Shown piece after piece: positions 8,275 to 17,125 of a stretch of DNA of 64,000 bases. Each line of letters begins with the position of its first letter. Positions within the stretch are counted from its first letter, which is position 1. The DNA is from AP-15 sp963787425 (GTDB lineage: Bacteria; Pseudomonadota; Alphaproteobacteria; ATCC43930; CGMCC-115725), in the NCBI GenBank assembly GCA_963787425.1, contig CAWBCV010000004.1, forward strand, positions 310,001 to 374,000, in the 5' to 3' direction. The notes under the pieces are model-generated. The model was not told where the DNA came from. It ran no database searches and saw only the letters and a program-made list of their open reading frames with translations. The translations under genes were made by a program, and so were the position numbers.

Positions 8275-10644
8275 CTACCAGCATTTCGAATAATCGCAGC
8301 TGGTGCACTGGTCGCATCCCTCGATGCGGATCAGAGCTGCCTCGCCGCATTTCGGACACTGCGCCATACGGGTCGTGATGGATCTCTGATCCGAAATCAG
8401 CGCGTTGCCGGCCGAGACTTTCTGCTCGCTTATTGCGGCTTTCTGACCGCGTGCCGGCAGGAAGCCGATCGCGATCATGTGGCGCTCGATGACGTCGCCG
8501 ATCGCGGCCAACAGCGAGGGCACGTATCTGCCCTCCATCCAGGCGCCGCCGCGCGGGTCGAACACTGCCTTCATTTCCTCGACGACGAACGAGACGTCGC
8601 CGCCGCGGCGGAACACAGCGCTGATCATTCGCGTCAGCGCGACGGTCCAGGCATAATGCTCCATGTTCTTCGAATTGATGAACACCTCGAAGGGCCGGCG
8701 GCGGCCGTCCTGAATGATGTCGTTCAAGGTGATGTAGAGCGCGTGCTCGCTGTCCGGCCAGCGAACCTTGTAGGTCTGCCCGGGCAGCGCCTCCGGCCGA
8801 CTCAGGGGCTGCGTCATGTAGACGACGCCCCCCGCCTCGAAAATATCGGCCGGCTTCGGTGAAGCCGCCGGCGCGGGTGGCGGAAGCGGTAGCTCCTGCT
8901 GTCGTGCAGCTTCCCGTCCGGCAGCCGGCACCTCGGCCCTGACCGCCAGCACCGCCCCGGTAACCTCGTTGGGCCGATAGGTCGTGCAGCCTTTGCAGCC
9001 GAGCGCGTAAGCCTGCAGATAGACGTCCTTGAAGCGTTCGAACGGGATATCGGCCGGGACGTTGATGGTCTTCGAGATCGAACTGTCGATGTGCTTCTGC
9101 ACCGCCGCCTGCATGACGACGTGGTCTTCGGGGGTCAGCGCCTGCGCATCGATGAAGTAATCCGGCAACGGCGCAAACTCGCCCTTGGATCGGCGGAACA
9201 GGCGGTAGGCGTAGTCGGTCACCTCCTCTTCGCGGCGGGTTCCGTCGGGCATCAGCACGTTGCGCGTGTGGCGGAAGCTGAAAACCGGCTCGATCCCCGA
9301 TGAAACATTGTCGGCGAACAGTGAAATCGTGCCGGTCGGCGCGACCGAAGTAAGAAGCGCGTTGCGGATGCCGTGCTGCCCGATTTGCGCGCGCACCTCC
9401 TCGTCAAGGCCCTTCACCGTCTCGCCGGCCAGATACCGCTCGCGGTCGAACAGCGGAAAGGCGCCCCTCTCTGCCGCCAAGGTGCACGAGGCGAGATAGG
9501 CCTCGCGCTGGATCATGCCGAGCCAGCTCTCGGTCGCCGCGACCGCAGCTACCGAACCGTAGCGCAGTCCGCAGAGGATCAGAGCATCCGCGAGCCCCGT
9601 AACCCCGAGACCGATACGGCGCTTCTGGCGTGCCTCTTCCTGTTGCCGGGGCAGCGGAAACAGTGAGATATCGATGACATTGTCCATCATGCGGACACAA
9701 TCCGGCACCAGCCGGCGCAGCCGCTCCAGGTCGAGCCGTGCCTCAGGGGTGAACGGGTTTTCGATCAGGCTCGCCAGGTTGATCGAACCCAACAGGCACG
9801 CGCCGTAAGGCGGCAGCGGCTGCTCGCCGCATGGGTTGGTCGCGGTAATCTCTTCACAATAATTAAGGTTGTTACGCCGGTTGATGCGGTCGATGAAGAT
9901 CACGCCCGGCTCGGCATAGGCGTAGGTCGCGCGCATGATCTTGTCCCATAGCTCGCGCGCCGGCAGCACCTTCCACGTGGCCTTAGCGCCATCGGGGCCG
10001 CCGAAGGACAGCTCCCACGGGGCATTTTCCTCGACGGCCTTCATCAACGCGTCCGACACCAGCACCGAAAGGTTGAACATGCGCAGTCGGCCCGGCTCGC
10101 GTTTCGCCTCGATGAAGGCCTCGATATCGGGATGGTCGCAGTGCAGGGTCGCCATCATGGCCCCGCGGCGGTAGCCGGCGCTCATGATGGTTCGGCACAT
10201 CGCGTCCCACACATCCATGAAGGAGAGCGGGCCCGAGGCGTCGGCTCCTACTCCCTTTACGGGGGCGCCACGCGGCCGCAGGGTCGAGAAGTCATAGCCG
10301 ATACCGCCGCCCTGCTGCATCGTCAGCGCCGCCTCGCGCAGATGCGCAAAGATCCCGCCCATATCGTCGGGGATTGCGCCCATCACAAAGCAATTGAAGA
10401 GGGTCACCGAGCGGCTGGCGCCGGCGCCGGCGACGACGCGGCCCGCCGGCAGGAACTTGAAATCGCTCATCGCTGCGTAGAACCGCTCGGCCCATGCCGC
10501 AGCGTCGTGTTCGGGGGCGGCGAGCGCCGTCGCCACCCGCCGCCAGGTATCCTCGATCGTCTTGTCGAGCATCTCCCCCGAGGGGCCCCTCAGGCGATAT
10601 TTCATGTCCCAGATCTGCTGCGATATCGAGCCGACGAGCGCCAT
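8275..10644 (-). CDS. nrdJ: Adenosylcobalamin-dependent (class II) ribonucleotide reductase
   Basis: This 789-residue enzyme reduces ribonucleotides to deoxyribonucleotides with vitamin B12 coenzyme, so it needs no oxygen and no small subunit. The radical-site motif NPCGEQPLPPYGACLLGSINL region carries the central Cys and Glu, FNCFVMGAIPDD carries a redox cysteine, and APTGTISLFADNVSSGIEP is the phosphate-binding loop. The C-terminus is a zinc-ribbon-like tail with CPKCGEAAL and CDQCTSCDYSKCW, holding the cysteines that re-reduce the active site. The start at 10644 has an AGGAGGAAG ribosome binding site. It is the shorter form (about 790 residues) compared with the 1,200-residue forms of some alphaproteobacteria. 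No cobalamin riboswitch is seen in the 100 bases upstream. Confidence 0.92.
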   Translation of the reverse strand: MALVGSISQQIWDMKYRLRGPSGEMLDKTIEDTWRRVATALAAPEHDAAAWAERFYAAMSDFKFLPAGRVVAGAGASRSVTLFNCFVMGAIPDDMGGIFAHLREAALTMQQGGGIGYDFSTLRPRGAPVKGVGADASGPLSFMDVWDAMCRTIMSAGYRRGAMMATLHCDHPDIEAFIEAKREPGRLRMFNLSVLVSDALMKAVEENAPWELSFGGPDGAKATWKVLPARELWDKIMRATYAYAEPGVIFIDRINRRNNLNYCEEITATNPCGEQPLPPYGACLLGSINLASLIENPFTPEARLDLERLRRLVPDCVRMMDNVIDISLFPLPRQQEEARQKRRIGLGVTGLADALILCGLRYGSVAAVAATESWLGMIQREAYLASCTLAAERGAFPLFDRERYLAGETVKGLDEEVRAQIGQHGIRNALLTSVAPTGTISLFADNVSSGIEPVFSFRHTRNVLMPDGTRREEEVTDYAYRLFRRSKGEFAPLPDYFIDAQALTPEDHVVMQAAVQKHIDSSISKTINVPADIPFERFKDVYLQAYALGCKGCTTYRPNEVTGAVLAVRAEVPAAGREAARQQELPLPPPAPAASPKPADIFEAGGVVYMTQPLSRPEALPGQTYKVRWPDSEHALYITLNDIIQDGRRRPFEVFINSKNMEHYAWTVALTRMISAVFRRGGDVSFVVEEMKAVFDPRGGAWMEGRYVPSLLAAIGDVIERHMIAIGFLPARGQKAAISEQKVSAGNALISDQRSITTRMAQCPKCGEAALIRIEGCDQCTSCDYSKCW

Positions 10645-10744
10645 GGCAAAGACTTCCTCCTGTCGTCGGCAGTTTACCACAGTTCCGGATTCGTTCGGTG
10701 CGGACTTTCCGCCCGATCAAATTTGCGTTAAATTCGTGACCGCG

Positions 10745-11224
10745 ATGTCGGAAACCCTCTACGACGAAGACTTCTACGCTTGGACGCAGCAGCAGGCGGA
10801 CCTGCTGCGTCGGCTCCGGCCGGCCGGAAACGAACTCGACCTTGAACACATCGTCGAGGAGATCGAGGATTTGGGACGCGGCGATCTGCGCGCGGCGCAA
10901 TCGCTTTGCGAGCACGTTATCGAGCATTTTCTCAAACTGGAGTACTCCGGGCTCGATCAACCGGCCGATCATTGGCGCGACGAGATCGTCGAATGGCGCC
11001 TGCAGCTCGATAAGGTTCTGACCCGCAGCATCGAGGCAAAGCTCGATCTACCGGCTCGCTATCGGGCGGCGCTGAGGCTCCTGCGGCGGCTGGAGCGCGA
11101 CCTGCCGGGGTTCGCCAGCCGATTGCCTGCAGAGTGCCCCTACACACTTGAACAGATCGTCAGCGGGCGACGAAGATTGGTTCCCGAGCCCGAGATAGCT
11201 CCTTATTCCGGGGCACGAGTGTAG
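10745..11224 (+). CDS. DUF29 family protein
   Basis: This 159-residue protein shows the DUF29 pattern: YDEDFYAWTQQQADLLR at the start, then ELDLEHIVEEIEDLGRGDLRAAQSL, and HFLKLEYS with a conserved basic helix. The function of DUF29 is unknown; it is abundant in cyanobacteria and rhizobia. No membrane segment is present, so it is cytoplasmic. The start at 10745 gives the family N-terminus MSETLYDEDF; the ribosome binding site is weak. Its last 22 bases overlap the convergent acyltransferase gene. It is divergent from nrdJ with about 100 bases between them. Confidence 0.85.
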   Translation: MSETLYDEDFYAWTQQQADLLRRLRPAGNELDLEHIVEEIEDLGRGDLRAAQSLCEHVIEHFLKLEYSGLDQPADHWRDEIVEWRLQLDKVLTRSIEAKLDLPARYRAALRLLRRLERDLPGFASRLPAECPYTLEQIVSGRRRLVPEPEIAPYSGARV

Positions 11225-11970
11225 TTCGCCCGCAATTGAGGCCGGGCGCTCGTCCTGCTCATGCCCTCGCGCAGCAGCGCAGCGGTCGCGGTCTCGATCC
11301 GACGTTCGAGTTCGGCCATCACGCGGGGCCGGGTTCTGCCGGGGGGTATCGGGTCGAGAAATTCGAGGATGATGCGGCCCGGGCGCTTCACAAAGCTGCG
11401 CCGTCCCCAATAGAGGCCGGAATTGACGGCAGCCGGGACTAGCGGCAGCGCCAATGCCTGATAGAGCGCCGCGGCCCCCGGCTGATAGGGCCTGCGCTCA
11501 CCGGGGGCGACCCGGGTTCCTTCCGGGAAGATGACGATCGGCCGCCCGGCGGCGGCCACTGGCCGGCTCTTCGCCAGCATCCGGCGCAGCGCACCCGCGC
11601 CGGCTTTACGGTCGATCGCGATGGAGCCGGCGCGCGCCGCATACCAGCCGTAAAACGGCAGCAGCAGCAATTCGCGCTTCACGACGACCGCAGGATCGCC
11701 GAGCACGACCGGCAAGATCAGAGCGTCCCAGGCGGATTGATGCTTCATCGCGATGATACAGCCGCCTCGGGGGAGGCGGTCGAGCCCGCGGACCTCGTGG
11801 CCGAGCCCGACGATGAGCCTGAGCAATACCAAAACGCTTGATGCCCAAAACCGGCCGAACCGCATCGCCACGGCACGCGGCGTCAAGAGAAAGGGAAGCC
11901 CGAGCGTGCCAAGGATCGCAGTCCAGGCGAAGGAGGCGATATTGAAGGCGAGCGCCCTTGCCCACCTCAT
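11203..11970 (-). CDS. plsC: 1-acyl-sn-glycerol-3-phosphate acyltransferase
   Basis: This 255-residue membrane-associated enzyme transfers an acyl chain to lysophosphatidic acid in phospholipid synthesis. The HX4D catalytic motif is HQSAWD, preceded by GGCIIAMK, and the substrate motif FPEGTR follows. An N-terminal hydrophobic helix (about residues 8-34) should anchor it in the inner membrane. Its ATG overlaps the stop of the upstream YdcF-like gene by four bases (11967-11970), so the pair is translationally coupled and lies at the end of a long minus-strand unit starting near 16.8 kb. Confidence 0.88.
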   Translation of the reverse strand: MRWARALAFNIASFAWTAILGTLGLPFLLTPRAVAMRFGRFWASSVLVLLRLIVGLGHEVRGLDRLPRGGCIIAMKHQSAWDALILPVVLGDPAVVVKRELLLLPFYGWYAARAGSIAIDRKAGAGALRRMLAKSRPVAAAGRPIVIFPEGTRVAPGERRPYQPGAAALYQALALPLVPAAVNSGLYWGRRSFVKRPGRIILEFLDPIPPGRTRPRVMAELERRIETATAALLREGMSRTSARPQLRANYTRAPE

Positions 11971-12653
11971 CGCCGCATCTCGGCGCTCGCCGGCTCGTCC
12001 GGCCTGCCGATCGTCGCCGGTTGGCGCTCGATCAGCGGGCGGGCGAGCGCGCCCAGGTACTTGACATATTCATTGACCAGCAGCGCAGCGGTGCCGCGCC
12101 ATGCCCACCAATGCTCCTGCTTGACCTGGTCGGGAAAGACGGGGTGAGCCACGATGTCGATCTCCGGCATCGCCCGGTCGAATTCGAGCAAGCTGCGCGG
12201 CATGTGGTACCAGGCAGTGACCAGACGCAGGCTGCGGAAACCTTGACGGCGTATCCACTGCGCCGTCTCCTGCGCATTCCCGAACGTGTTGTCAGCCTGA
12301 TGCCCGAGGGCGACGCAACAGAGCGCCCAGTCTGGAGCATTGCCTGAAACGCCCAGCAGATCGTCAAGATCGACTTGCTGGTTGACGCCGGAGACGAAGA
12401 GCTTGCGGCCCTTTCCCTCGCGGAGAAGGTCAATGCCGCTCTGCAGTCGCAAGCTGCCGCCGGTCAGCACGACAATGGCGTCGGTCGCCGCCGCCCGCGT
12501 GTCGGCCGCCGGCGGCGTCGCGAACCACAACAGCCCGCCAAGCCATGACAGGCAACAGGCGGCGACCACCAGCATTACCACCCGCAAAGCTCCCCACAGC
12601 AGCGTCATCCGCGGCCTTCGGGGTGCATAATCGAGAGTCTGTCCCGCGCTCAA
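11967..12653 (-). CDS. YdcF family (DUF218) protein
   Basis: This 228-residue protein has one N-terminal transmembrane helix (about residues 17-45) followed by the DUF218 domain: DAIVVLTGGSLRLQSGIDLL, KLFVSGV, and FRSLRLVTAWYHMPRSLLEF. These proteins include SanA/ElyC-type factors linked to envelope integrity and peptidoglycan; the exact reaction is not known. It precedes plsC with a 4-base overlap and follows the LIV-type binding protein gene by 12 bases, consistent with one transcript. The pairing with plsC suggests an envelope lipid role. Confidence 0.83.
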   Translation of the reverse strand: MSAGQTLDYAPRRPRMTLLWGALRVVMLVVAACCLSWLGGLLWFATPPAADTRAAATDAIVVLTGGSLRLQSGIDLLREGKGRKLFVSGVNQQVDLDDLLGVSGNAPDWALCCVALGHQADNTFGNAQETAQWIRRQGFRSLRLVTAWYHMPRSLLEFDRAMPEIDIVAHPVFPDQVKQEHWWAWRGTAALLVNEYVKYLGALARPLIERQPATIGRPDEPASAEMRR

Positions 12654-12665
12654 TCGCAGTGACTG

Positions 12666-13907
12666 TCAACCGCTGATCTCGCCGTTGAGCACCGGGCCGA
12701 ATAGATTCCACCGCTCGCCGTCGAAGCGCGCCATCTGTATCTGCTTGATCGGGGCGAAGTCGGTTGGGCTGGTGTTGATTTTGATACCGGGCAGCAGCAT
12801 CGGAACGGTGAAGTCGTGCAGGTTCGCGGCCTCTTTCATGATATTCTCGCGGGTCAGATTATCGCCGCACTGCTTCAATACCTGCACCATCGTCTGGCAA
12901 AAGCAGGGCCCGACGACGTTGCCGGCGTCGGTCTTGTCGCCCTCGGGGTAATATTTGTCCATGAAAGCGACCCACTCCCGGTAACCGGGATCGTCTTTCC
13001 AGTGAGGGTCGGTCGGGTCTTTTAAATAAAAGTCCGACACGATGTCCTTGGCGTTCTCCAACCCCGCCGGTTTGAGTGTCGCGCCCACCGAGTTGCCGAC
13101 ACTGCTGAGAATGTGGAGCGGCTTCCAGTCGATCTCGGCGGCCTTGCGGATGGCCTGCGCGGCAAATTTCGGGATGCCGGTATTGACAAAAATATCGGCG
13201 CCGGCCGACTTCATGCTGATGATCTGCGAGTTGACGGTCGGATCAGTTGTCTCATACGGCGCCTCGACAACGATCATCGATTTGGCCTTGGCGCCGAGCC
13301 CGTCTTTTACGCCCTTAAGATAATCCTTGCCGAAATCGTCGTTTTGATAAAGCACGCCGATTTTGCCCTCGGGCCGGTGGTCGAGGATGTAGGCGGCATA
13401 GACGTGCCCCTCGCTCTGGTAATTGGGCTGCCATCCCATGGTCCACGGAAAATGCTTCGGGTCGTTCCATTTGGTCGCGCCTGTGGCGACGAAGAGCTGC
13501 GGCACCTTTTTCTGGTTCAGATACCGCTGGATCGCCGAGTTGGTCGGCGTGCCCAGTGGCGCCAGCATCAGCAAAACGCCGTCTTCCTCGACCAGCTTGC
13601 GGACCTGCTCGACGGTTTTCGGCGGTGAGTAGGCGTCGTCGTACGAGATGAAGTTGATCTTGCGGCCATTGACGCCGCCCTGGTCGTTGAGCATCCGGAA
13701 ATACGCCGCCTCCGCCTTGCCGATCGTGCCGTAGGACGAGGCCGGCCCGCTGTAGGGGACGGTATTGCCGATCTTGATCTCGGTGTCGGTAACCCCAGGC
13801 CCATATTGCTTCTCGGCGCGCGCCGGCCCGATTGACAAGAATGGGGCTGCTAGCGCAAGGGCGCTGGGGGCCACCGCGATGATCGATCGACGCGTGATTT
13901 TTTTCAT
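12666..13907 (-). CDS. Branched-chain amino acid-type ABC transporter substrate-binding protein
   Basis: This 413-residue periplasmic protein belongs to the Peripla_BP_6/LivJ group. Its signal peptide begins MKKITRRSIIAVAPSALAL and ends near ARA-EK; the twin arginines followed by a hydrophobic stretch may make it a Tat substrate. The mature part starts GVTDTEIKIGNTVPYSGPAS, a family hallmark. In soil alphaproteobacteria such proteins bind amino acids but also aromatic acids and other small carboxylates, so the ligand is open. Its ATG overlaps the LivM stop by four bases (13904-13907). Confidence 0.9.
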   Translation of the reverse strand: MKKITRRSIIAVAPSALALAAPFLSIGPARAEKQYGPGVTDTEIKIGNTVPYSGPASSYGTIGKAEAAYFRMLNDQGGVNGRKINFISYDDAYSPPKTVEQVRKLVEEDGVLLMLAPLGTPTNSAIQRYLNQKKVPQLFVATGATKWNDPKHFPWTMGWQPNYQSEGHVYAAYILDHRPEGKIGVLYQNDDFGKDYLKGVKDGLGAKAKSMIVVEAPYETTDPTVNSQIISMKSAGADIFVNTGIPKFAAQAIRKAAEIDWKPLHILSSVGNSVGATLKPAGLENAKDIVSDFYLKDPTDPHWKDDPGYREWVAFMDKYYPEGDKTDAGNVVGPCFCQTMVQVLKQCGDNLTRENIMKEAANLHDFTVPMLLPGIKINTSPTDFAPIKQIQMARFDGERWNLFGPVLNGEISG

Positions 13908-14929
13908 CTGAGGTTCCCTTTCGATTTTAGCCGGGCGGCAGCAAACCGCACAAAGCCCGCGGCGCCGGACGGCATGACATAAATTACCAACAGCAGGATG
14001 ACGCCGTAGATCGCACCGGCGAGCCCGGTCGATACGCGCTCGGCGATGTTCGGGACGAACAGCACGAACACACCACCAAAGAGGCTTCCGGGGATCGAAC
14101 CGACACCCCCCACCACCAGCCCGACCAGCAAAGAGACGGACAACAGAAAAGTAAAGCTGTCGGGAGCGACGAATTGGATCGCGATTGCGCCCAGCGCCCC
14201 CGCGACCCCGGTGTAAAACGCGCTGACGCCGAAGGTCAGAGTTTTATAGAGCGCGGTGTTGATCCCCATCGTCGCCGCCGCGATCGGGTGGTCCCGGATC
14301 GCCATGATCGCCCGGCCGGTTCGGCTCTTCACGAGGTTCGCAGCGCCGGCGAACATGATAAGCAACACCGCCAATGTGAAGAAATAAAGCCACTGGTCGG
14401 CATCGAGCGGTACGCCAGGCGGCGGATCGGGCTTCAGGATGACGATCCCTTGTACGCCGCCGGTCAGCGGTTCGAGCGGTTGGAACTTCAGGATCTGCGG
14501 CATCGCGGTAGCGAGCGCAAAGGTCGCCAGAGCGAGATAGAGGCCCTGCAGACGCAGGGCCGGCAGCCCGAACAGGAAACCCACGACAAAGCAGACCGCG
14601 CCGGCACAGGGCAAGGTCCAATAATAGGCGAGATCCAGCTGCTCCATCAGGATCGCGGCAGTGTAGGCGCCGATCCCGTAAAAGGCGCTGTGCCCGAGCG
14701 AGAATTGGCCGTTGAAGCCGGTCAGCAGATTGAGACCTAAGATGGCCAACCCGTAGACCATCACCAAGGTCAACTGGAACACAAAAAAGCTCTTGAGGAC
14801 AAAGGGTATTACCAATGCCACGACTACCGCCGCCGCAATCAGGAGGTGGCGGGTGCTCGGCTTTGCAAATACAAGAGCGCGGGGCGATGCGCCTGCGACG
14901 GCCACTGTTTCCCGTGGGGGGCCTGTCAT
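13904..14929 (-). CDS. livM: Branched-chain amino acid-type ABC transporter permease LivM
   Basis: This 341-residue inner-membrane protein has about nine hydrophobic segments and the LivM signature LLTGFNGQFSLGHSAFYGIGAYTAAIL, plus FGLPALRLQGLYLALATFALA and the late GGVGSIPGSLFGG. It pairs with LivH to form the membrane channel. The gene overlaps both neighbours by four bases, so livH-livM-binding protein are translationally coupled. The two ATPase genes that usually follow (livG, livF) are not in the window. Confidence 0.92.
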   Translation of the reverse strand: MTGPPRETVAVAGASPRALVFAKPSTRHLLIAAAVVVALVIPFVLKSFFVFQLTLVMVYGLAILGLNLLTGFNGQFSLGHSAFYGIGAYTAAILMEQLDLAYYWTLPCAGAVCFVVGFLFGLPALRLQGLYLALATFALATAMPQILKFQPLEPLTGGVQGIVILKPDPPPGVPLDADQWLYFFTLAVLLIMFAGAANLVKSRTGRAIMAIRDHPIAAATMGINTALYKTLTFGVSAFYTGVAGALGAIAIQFVAPDSFTFLLSVSLLVGLVVGGVGSIPGSLFGGVFVLFVPNIAERVSTGLAGAIYGVILLLVIYVMPSGAAGFVRFAAARLKSKGNLR

Positions 14930-15804
14930 ACCCGGGTCACCACCGTGCGGCCGAACACACCGCTCGGCTTGACCATAAGCACTGCGACGATCAGCAGGAG
15001 GGCGATCGTCAACTTCAGCTCGCGTCCGACATAGGGGATGAAGGTGCCGGCGAGATTCTCGATGACGCCGACGGCAAACCCGCCGGCCACCGCGCCACCT
15101 GGGCTCGACAGCCCGCCTAGGACAGCGCCGGCGAAGCCGTAGAGCAAGACGCCAAGCATCATGTTCGGCTCAAGAAACACGACCGGGGCGATCAGCATTC
15201 CGGCCACCGCGCCGACCGCGGCGGACATTCCCCAGCCGAGCGCGATCATCCAGCCGACGCGGATGCCGACGAGGCGCGCCGATTCCGGATTGGTCGCGGC
15301 GGCGCGCATCGCCAGGCCGAGCCGAGACCCGCGGAAGAACAGGTAGAGCAGGCCCAGCATCAACAACGTGACCCCGATCATCCCGGCCTGATGCGTGCCG
15401 ATCAGGCGTTCACCGAACAGCGGGGCCGAGCCGAACGGGGTCGGGAAGCTCTTGATGTTGAAATCCCAGATCCATCCGGCGGAGCTGTTGAGGATGCCGT
15501 AGAGGGCGATGAACGCGGCCAGTTGGCTCAAGATCGGCGCGTTTTGGATCGGTTTGAATAGGACGCGTTCGATAGCGACGCCGCCGACGAAAGATAGCGC
15601 TACCGCACAGATGAAGGCGGCCCAATACGGCCAACCCCATTGGAGCATCTGCCAGGCGAGAAAGGTCGAGAACATCGCCATCTCGCCCTGCGCGAAATTG
15701 AGGTGATCGATCGCCTGGTAGATCATCACCACGGCGAGCGCCATCGACGCATAGATCGCGCCGGTCGCAAGTCCCGCCAGCACCTGTTGCAGCAACAGTT
15801 CCAT
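14926..15804 (-). CDS. livH: Branched-chain amino acid-type ABC transporter permease LivH
   Basis: This 292-residue permease begins with the family pattern QQVLAGLATGAIYASMALAVVMIYQAIDHLNFAQGEMAM and contains several transmembrane helices. Family motifs near the C-terminus, LYGFAGAVLGGLSSPGGAVAGG, form the contact region for the ATPase. It is the first transporter gene of the unit and starts 32 bases after the stop of the upstream monooxygenase-like gene, so the three small genes upstream may be on the same transcript. Confidence 0.92.
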   Translation of the reverse strand: MELLLQQVLAGLATGAIYASMALAVVMIYQAIDHLNFAQGEMAMFSTFLAWQMLQWGWPYWAAFICAVALSFVGGVAIERVLFKPIQNAPILSQLAAFIALYGILNSSAGWIWDFNIKSFPTPFGSAPLFGERLIGTHQAGMIGVTLLMLGLLYLFFRGSRLGLAMRAAATNPESARLVGIRVGWMIALGWGMSAAVGAVAGMLIAPVVFLEPNMMLGVLLYGFAGAVLGGLSSPGGAVAGGFAVGVIENLAGTFIPYVGRELKLTIALLLIVAVLMVKPSGVFGRTVVTRV

Positions 15805-15836
15805 CGCCGCCTATTGTCGCTGTCCGTCCCTCGGCA

Positions 15837-16145
15837 TTACCCCGGCTGCAGCACGTGTATGGTGCGGCTGGCGATCATATCCCGGGTCTTGGCGGCGTAG
15901 GCGGCCATGTGCGGCGAGGCGGCGTGCGCCTTTAGCGCGTCGGGGCTCTCCCATTTCTCGATCACGACAAAGGTGTCGGGGCCGAATTTGGCCTGAAAGC
16001 TGCCGATTCCCTCGGCGTCGATCGCCGGGCCGTATTCGATGCAGCCCTTCTCGGCGTGAACCGTCGGCATGTTGGCGTGGAATTCCTTGAGGATCGCCTC
16101 GCGCATGCCGGGCTTGGCGGTGATGATTGCAACCACGTGGATCAT
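15837..16145 (-). CDS. Antibiotic biosynthesis monooxygenase (ABM) domain protein
   Basis: This 102-residue protein has the ABM dimeric alpha/beta-barrel fold: VVAIITAKPGMREAILKEF, KGCIEYGPAID and TFVVIEKWESPDALKAHAASPHMAAY with the conserved final helix. Some members are small cofactor-free oxygenases acting on quinones or phenols, others are of unknown role. The start at 16145 has a GAGGGGA ribosome binding site. It is exactly the same length as the two genes upstream of it, which also look like alpha/beta-barrel proteins. Confidence 0.78.
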   Translation of the reverse strand: MIHVVAIITAKPGMREAILKEFHANMPTVHAEKGCIEYGPAIDAEGIGSFQAKFGPDTFVVIEKWESPDALKAHAASPHMAAYAAKTRDMIASRTIHVLQPG

Positions 16146-16156
16146 GTCAGTTCCCC

Positions 16157-16465
16157 TCAGGCGATGCATTCGAAGACGCTGTGATGGCGGCTGGTCGTCA
16201 GCGGCCGTATCTTGGTCGCCCAATCGCCGTAGCTGCCAGCTCTCTCCCAGGCGGCGCTCTTCAGCACGTCGGGCGAGTCGAGTTCGTAGATCGTCAGGTA
16301 GCGCTGCATCCCCGGGACCGTCGAGTGTTCGAGGCGATAGCGCGCTGCGGAGCGAACCCCCGGCACCTTCGACAGCATCGGGAAATGCTCGGTGTCGTAG
16401 ACGCGATTGAACTCGGCCTCGTGCTCCGCCGGGATGTCGAGCTGGACGACGAAAATGTGGGGCAT
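16157..16465 (-). CDS. Dimeric alpha/beta-barrel-like protein, tandem paralogue B
   Basis: This 102-residue protein resembles EthD/DUF4286-like alpha/beta-barrel proteins: FVVQLDIPAEHEAEFNRVYD, then HFPMLSKVPGVRSAARYRLE and LTIYELDSPDVLKS. Its function is unknown; the fold usually handles small aromatic or acyl substrates. It is a clear paralogue of the adjacent gene at 16468-16776, sharing VPGVRS(A/C)ARYRLEHSTVP, and the two are separated by two bases. The ATG at 16465 is chosen because it follows the upstream stop directly and matches the paralogue's N-terminus. Confidence 0.72.
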   Translation of the reverse strand: MPHIFVVQLDIPAEHEAEFNRVYDTEHFPMLSKVPGVRSAARYRLEHSTVPGMQRYLTIYELDSPDVLKSAAWERAGSYGDWATKIRPLTTSRHHSVFECIA

Positions 16466-16467
16466 GG

Positions 16468-16776
16468 TCAGGCGATCCGCCGGAAGACGCTGTGCTGGCG
16501 GTTTGTTGAGTGCGGCCGGATCTTGGGTTTCCACTCGCCGAGATCGGAGGCTTCCTGCCAGGCCGGGCTGTTGATCACCTCGGCCGAGTTGGTCTCATAA
16601 ATCGCCAGGTAGCGCGGCATGCTCGGCACGGTCGAGTGTTCGAGCCGATAGCGTGCGCAGGACCTCACCCCAGGGACTTTGAGGATGGTCGGGACGTGGT
16701 CCTCGTCGTAAATCCGATTGAACTCGGCCTCGAGGTGCTGCGGGATATCCATCTGAACGATGTAAACATAGGACAC
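16468..16776 (-). CDS. Dimeric alpha/beta-barrel-like protein, tandem paralogue A
   Basis: This 102-residue protein has the same plan as its neighbour: YIVQMDIPQHLEAEFNRIYD, HVPTILKVPGVRSCARYRLE and LAIYETNSAEVINS. The reading frame is open to 16923, but conservation with the paralogue starts at a GTG codon at 16776 that has a GAGGGAAG site about 12 bases upstream. It is the first gene of the minus-strand unit that leads into the LIV transporter, so the three barrel proteins may modify or sense the transported compound (inference). Confidence 0.7.
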   Translation of the reverse strand: MSYVYIVQMDIPQHLEAEFNRIYDEDHVPTILKVPGVRSCARYRLEHSTVPSMPRYLAIYETNSAEVINSPAWQEASDLGEWKPKIRPHSTNRQHSVFRRIA

Positions 16777-17125
16777 GGCGGCGCTTCCCTCTGTTGTGGA
16801 TTTGCTGATCGGAAGATTAGCGAAACGGGTTGGAGCACGATAGCGTCCGTGACGGGAATAGTCCTCACGAGCAAGCGCGAGGACACGCCGCGCGGCGCCC
16901 TGTAGCAACGCTGAGCCGTGCATTACGCAACGCCGCAGCCGATCACCCCTCGATCCGACCTTCTGTCGGCAGGACCATGCCCGGCCATTTGCGTTGGATC
17001 ATTTCGCAAGGAGCTTCGCAGCACCAACCGCGAGCTCGAGGGCGAGGATCCATCGCGCCAGGACTATCAGCCCGGAGCCCATCCCGTCACCGGGATGAGG
17101 CCTCTGAAGCGGCGAAAGGGGACGA
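16777..17125. other. Intergenic stretch upstream of the barrel-protein/LIV unit
   Basis: No convincing gene is seen on either strand. The promoter of the minus-strand barrel-protein/LIV transporter unit should lie in the 16780-16900 part, but no strong consensus promoter was found. The part next to 17126 follows the end of the broken MFS gene. Confidence 0.5.

Noticed and set aside
8252..8300. TPP riboswitch before tenA
   Set aside because: The tenA gene is directly behind nrdJ with 23 bases between; no THI-box is possible there.
10645..10744. Cobalamin riboswitch upstream of nrdJ
   Set aside because: Only 100 bases separate nrdJ from the divergent DUF29 gene, too short for the full riboswitch, and no B12-box-like sequence was recognised.
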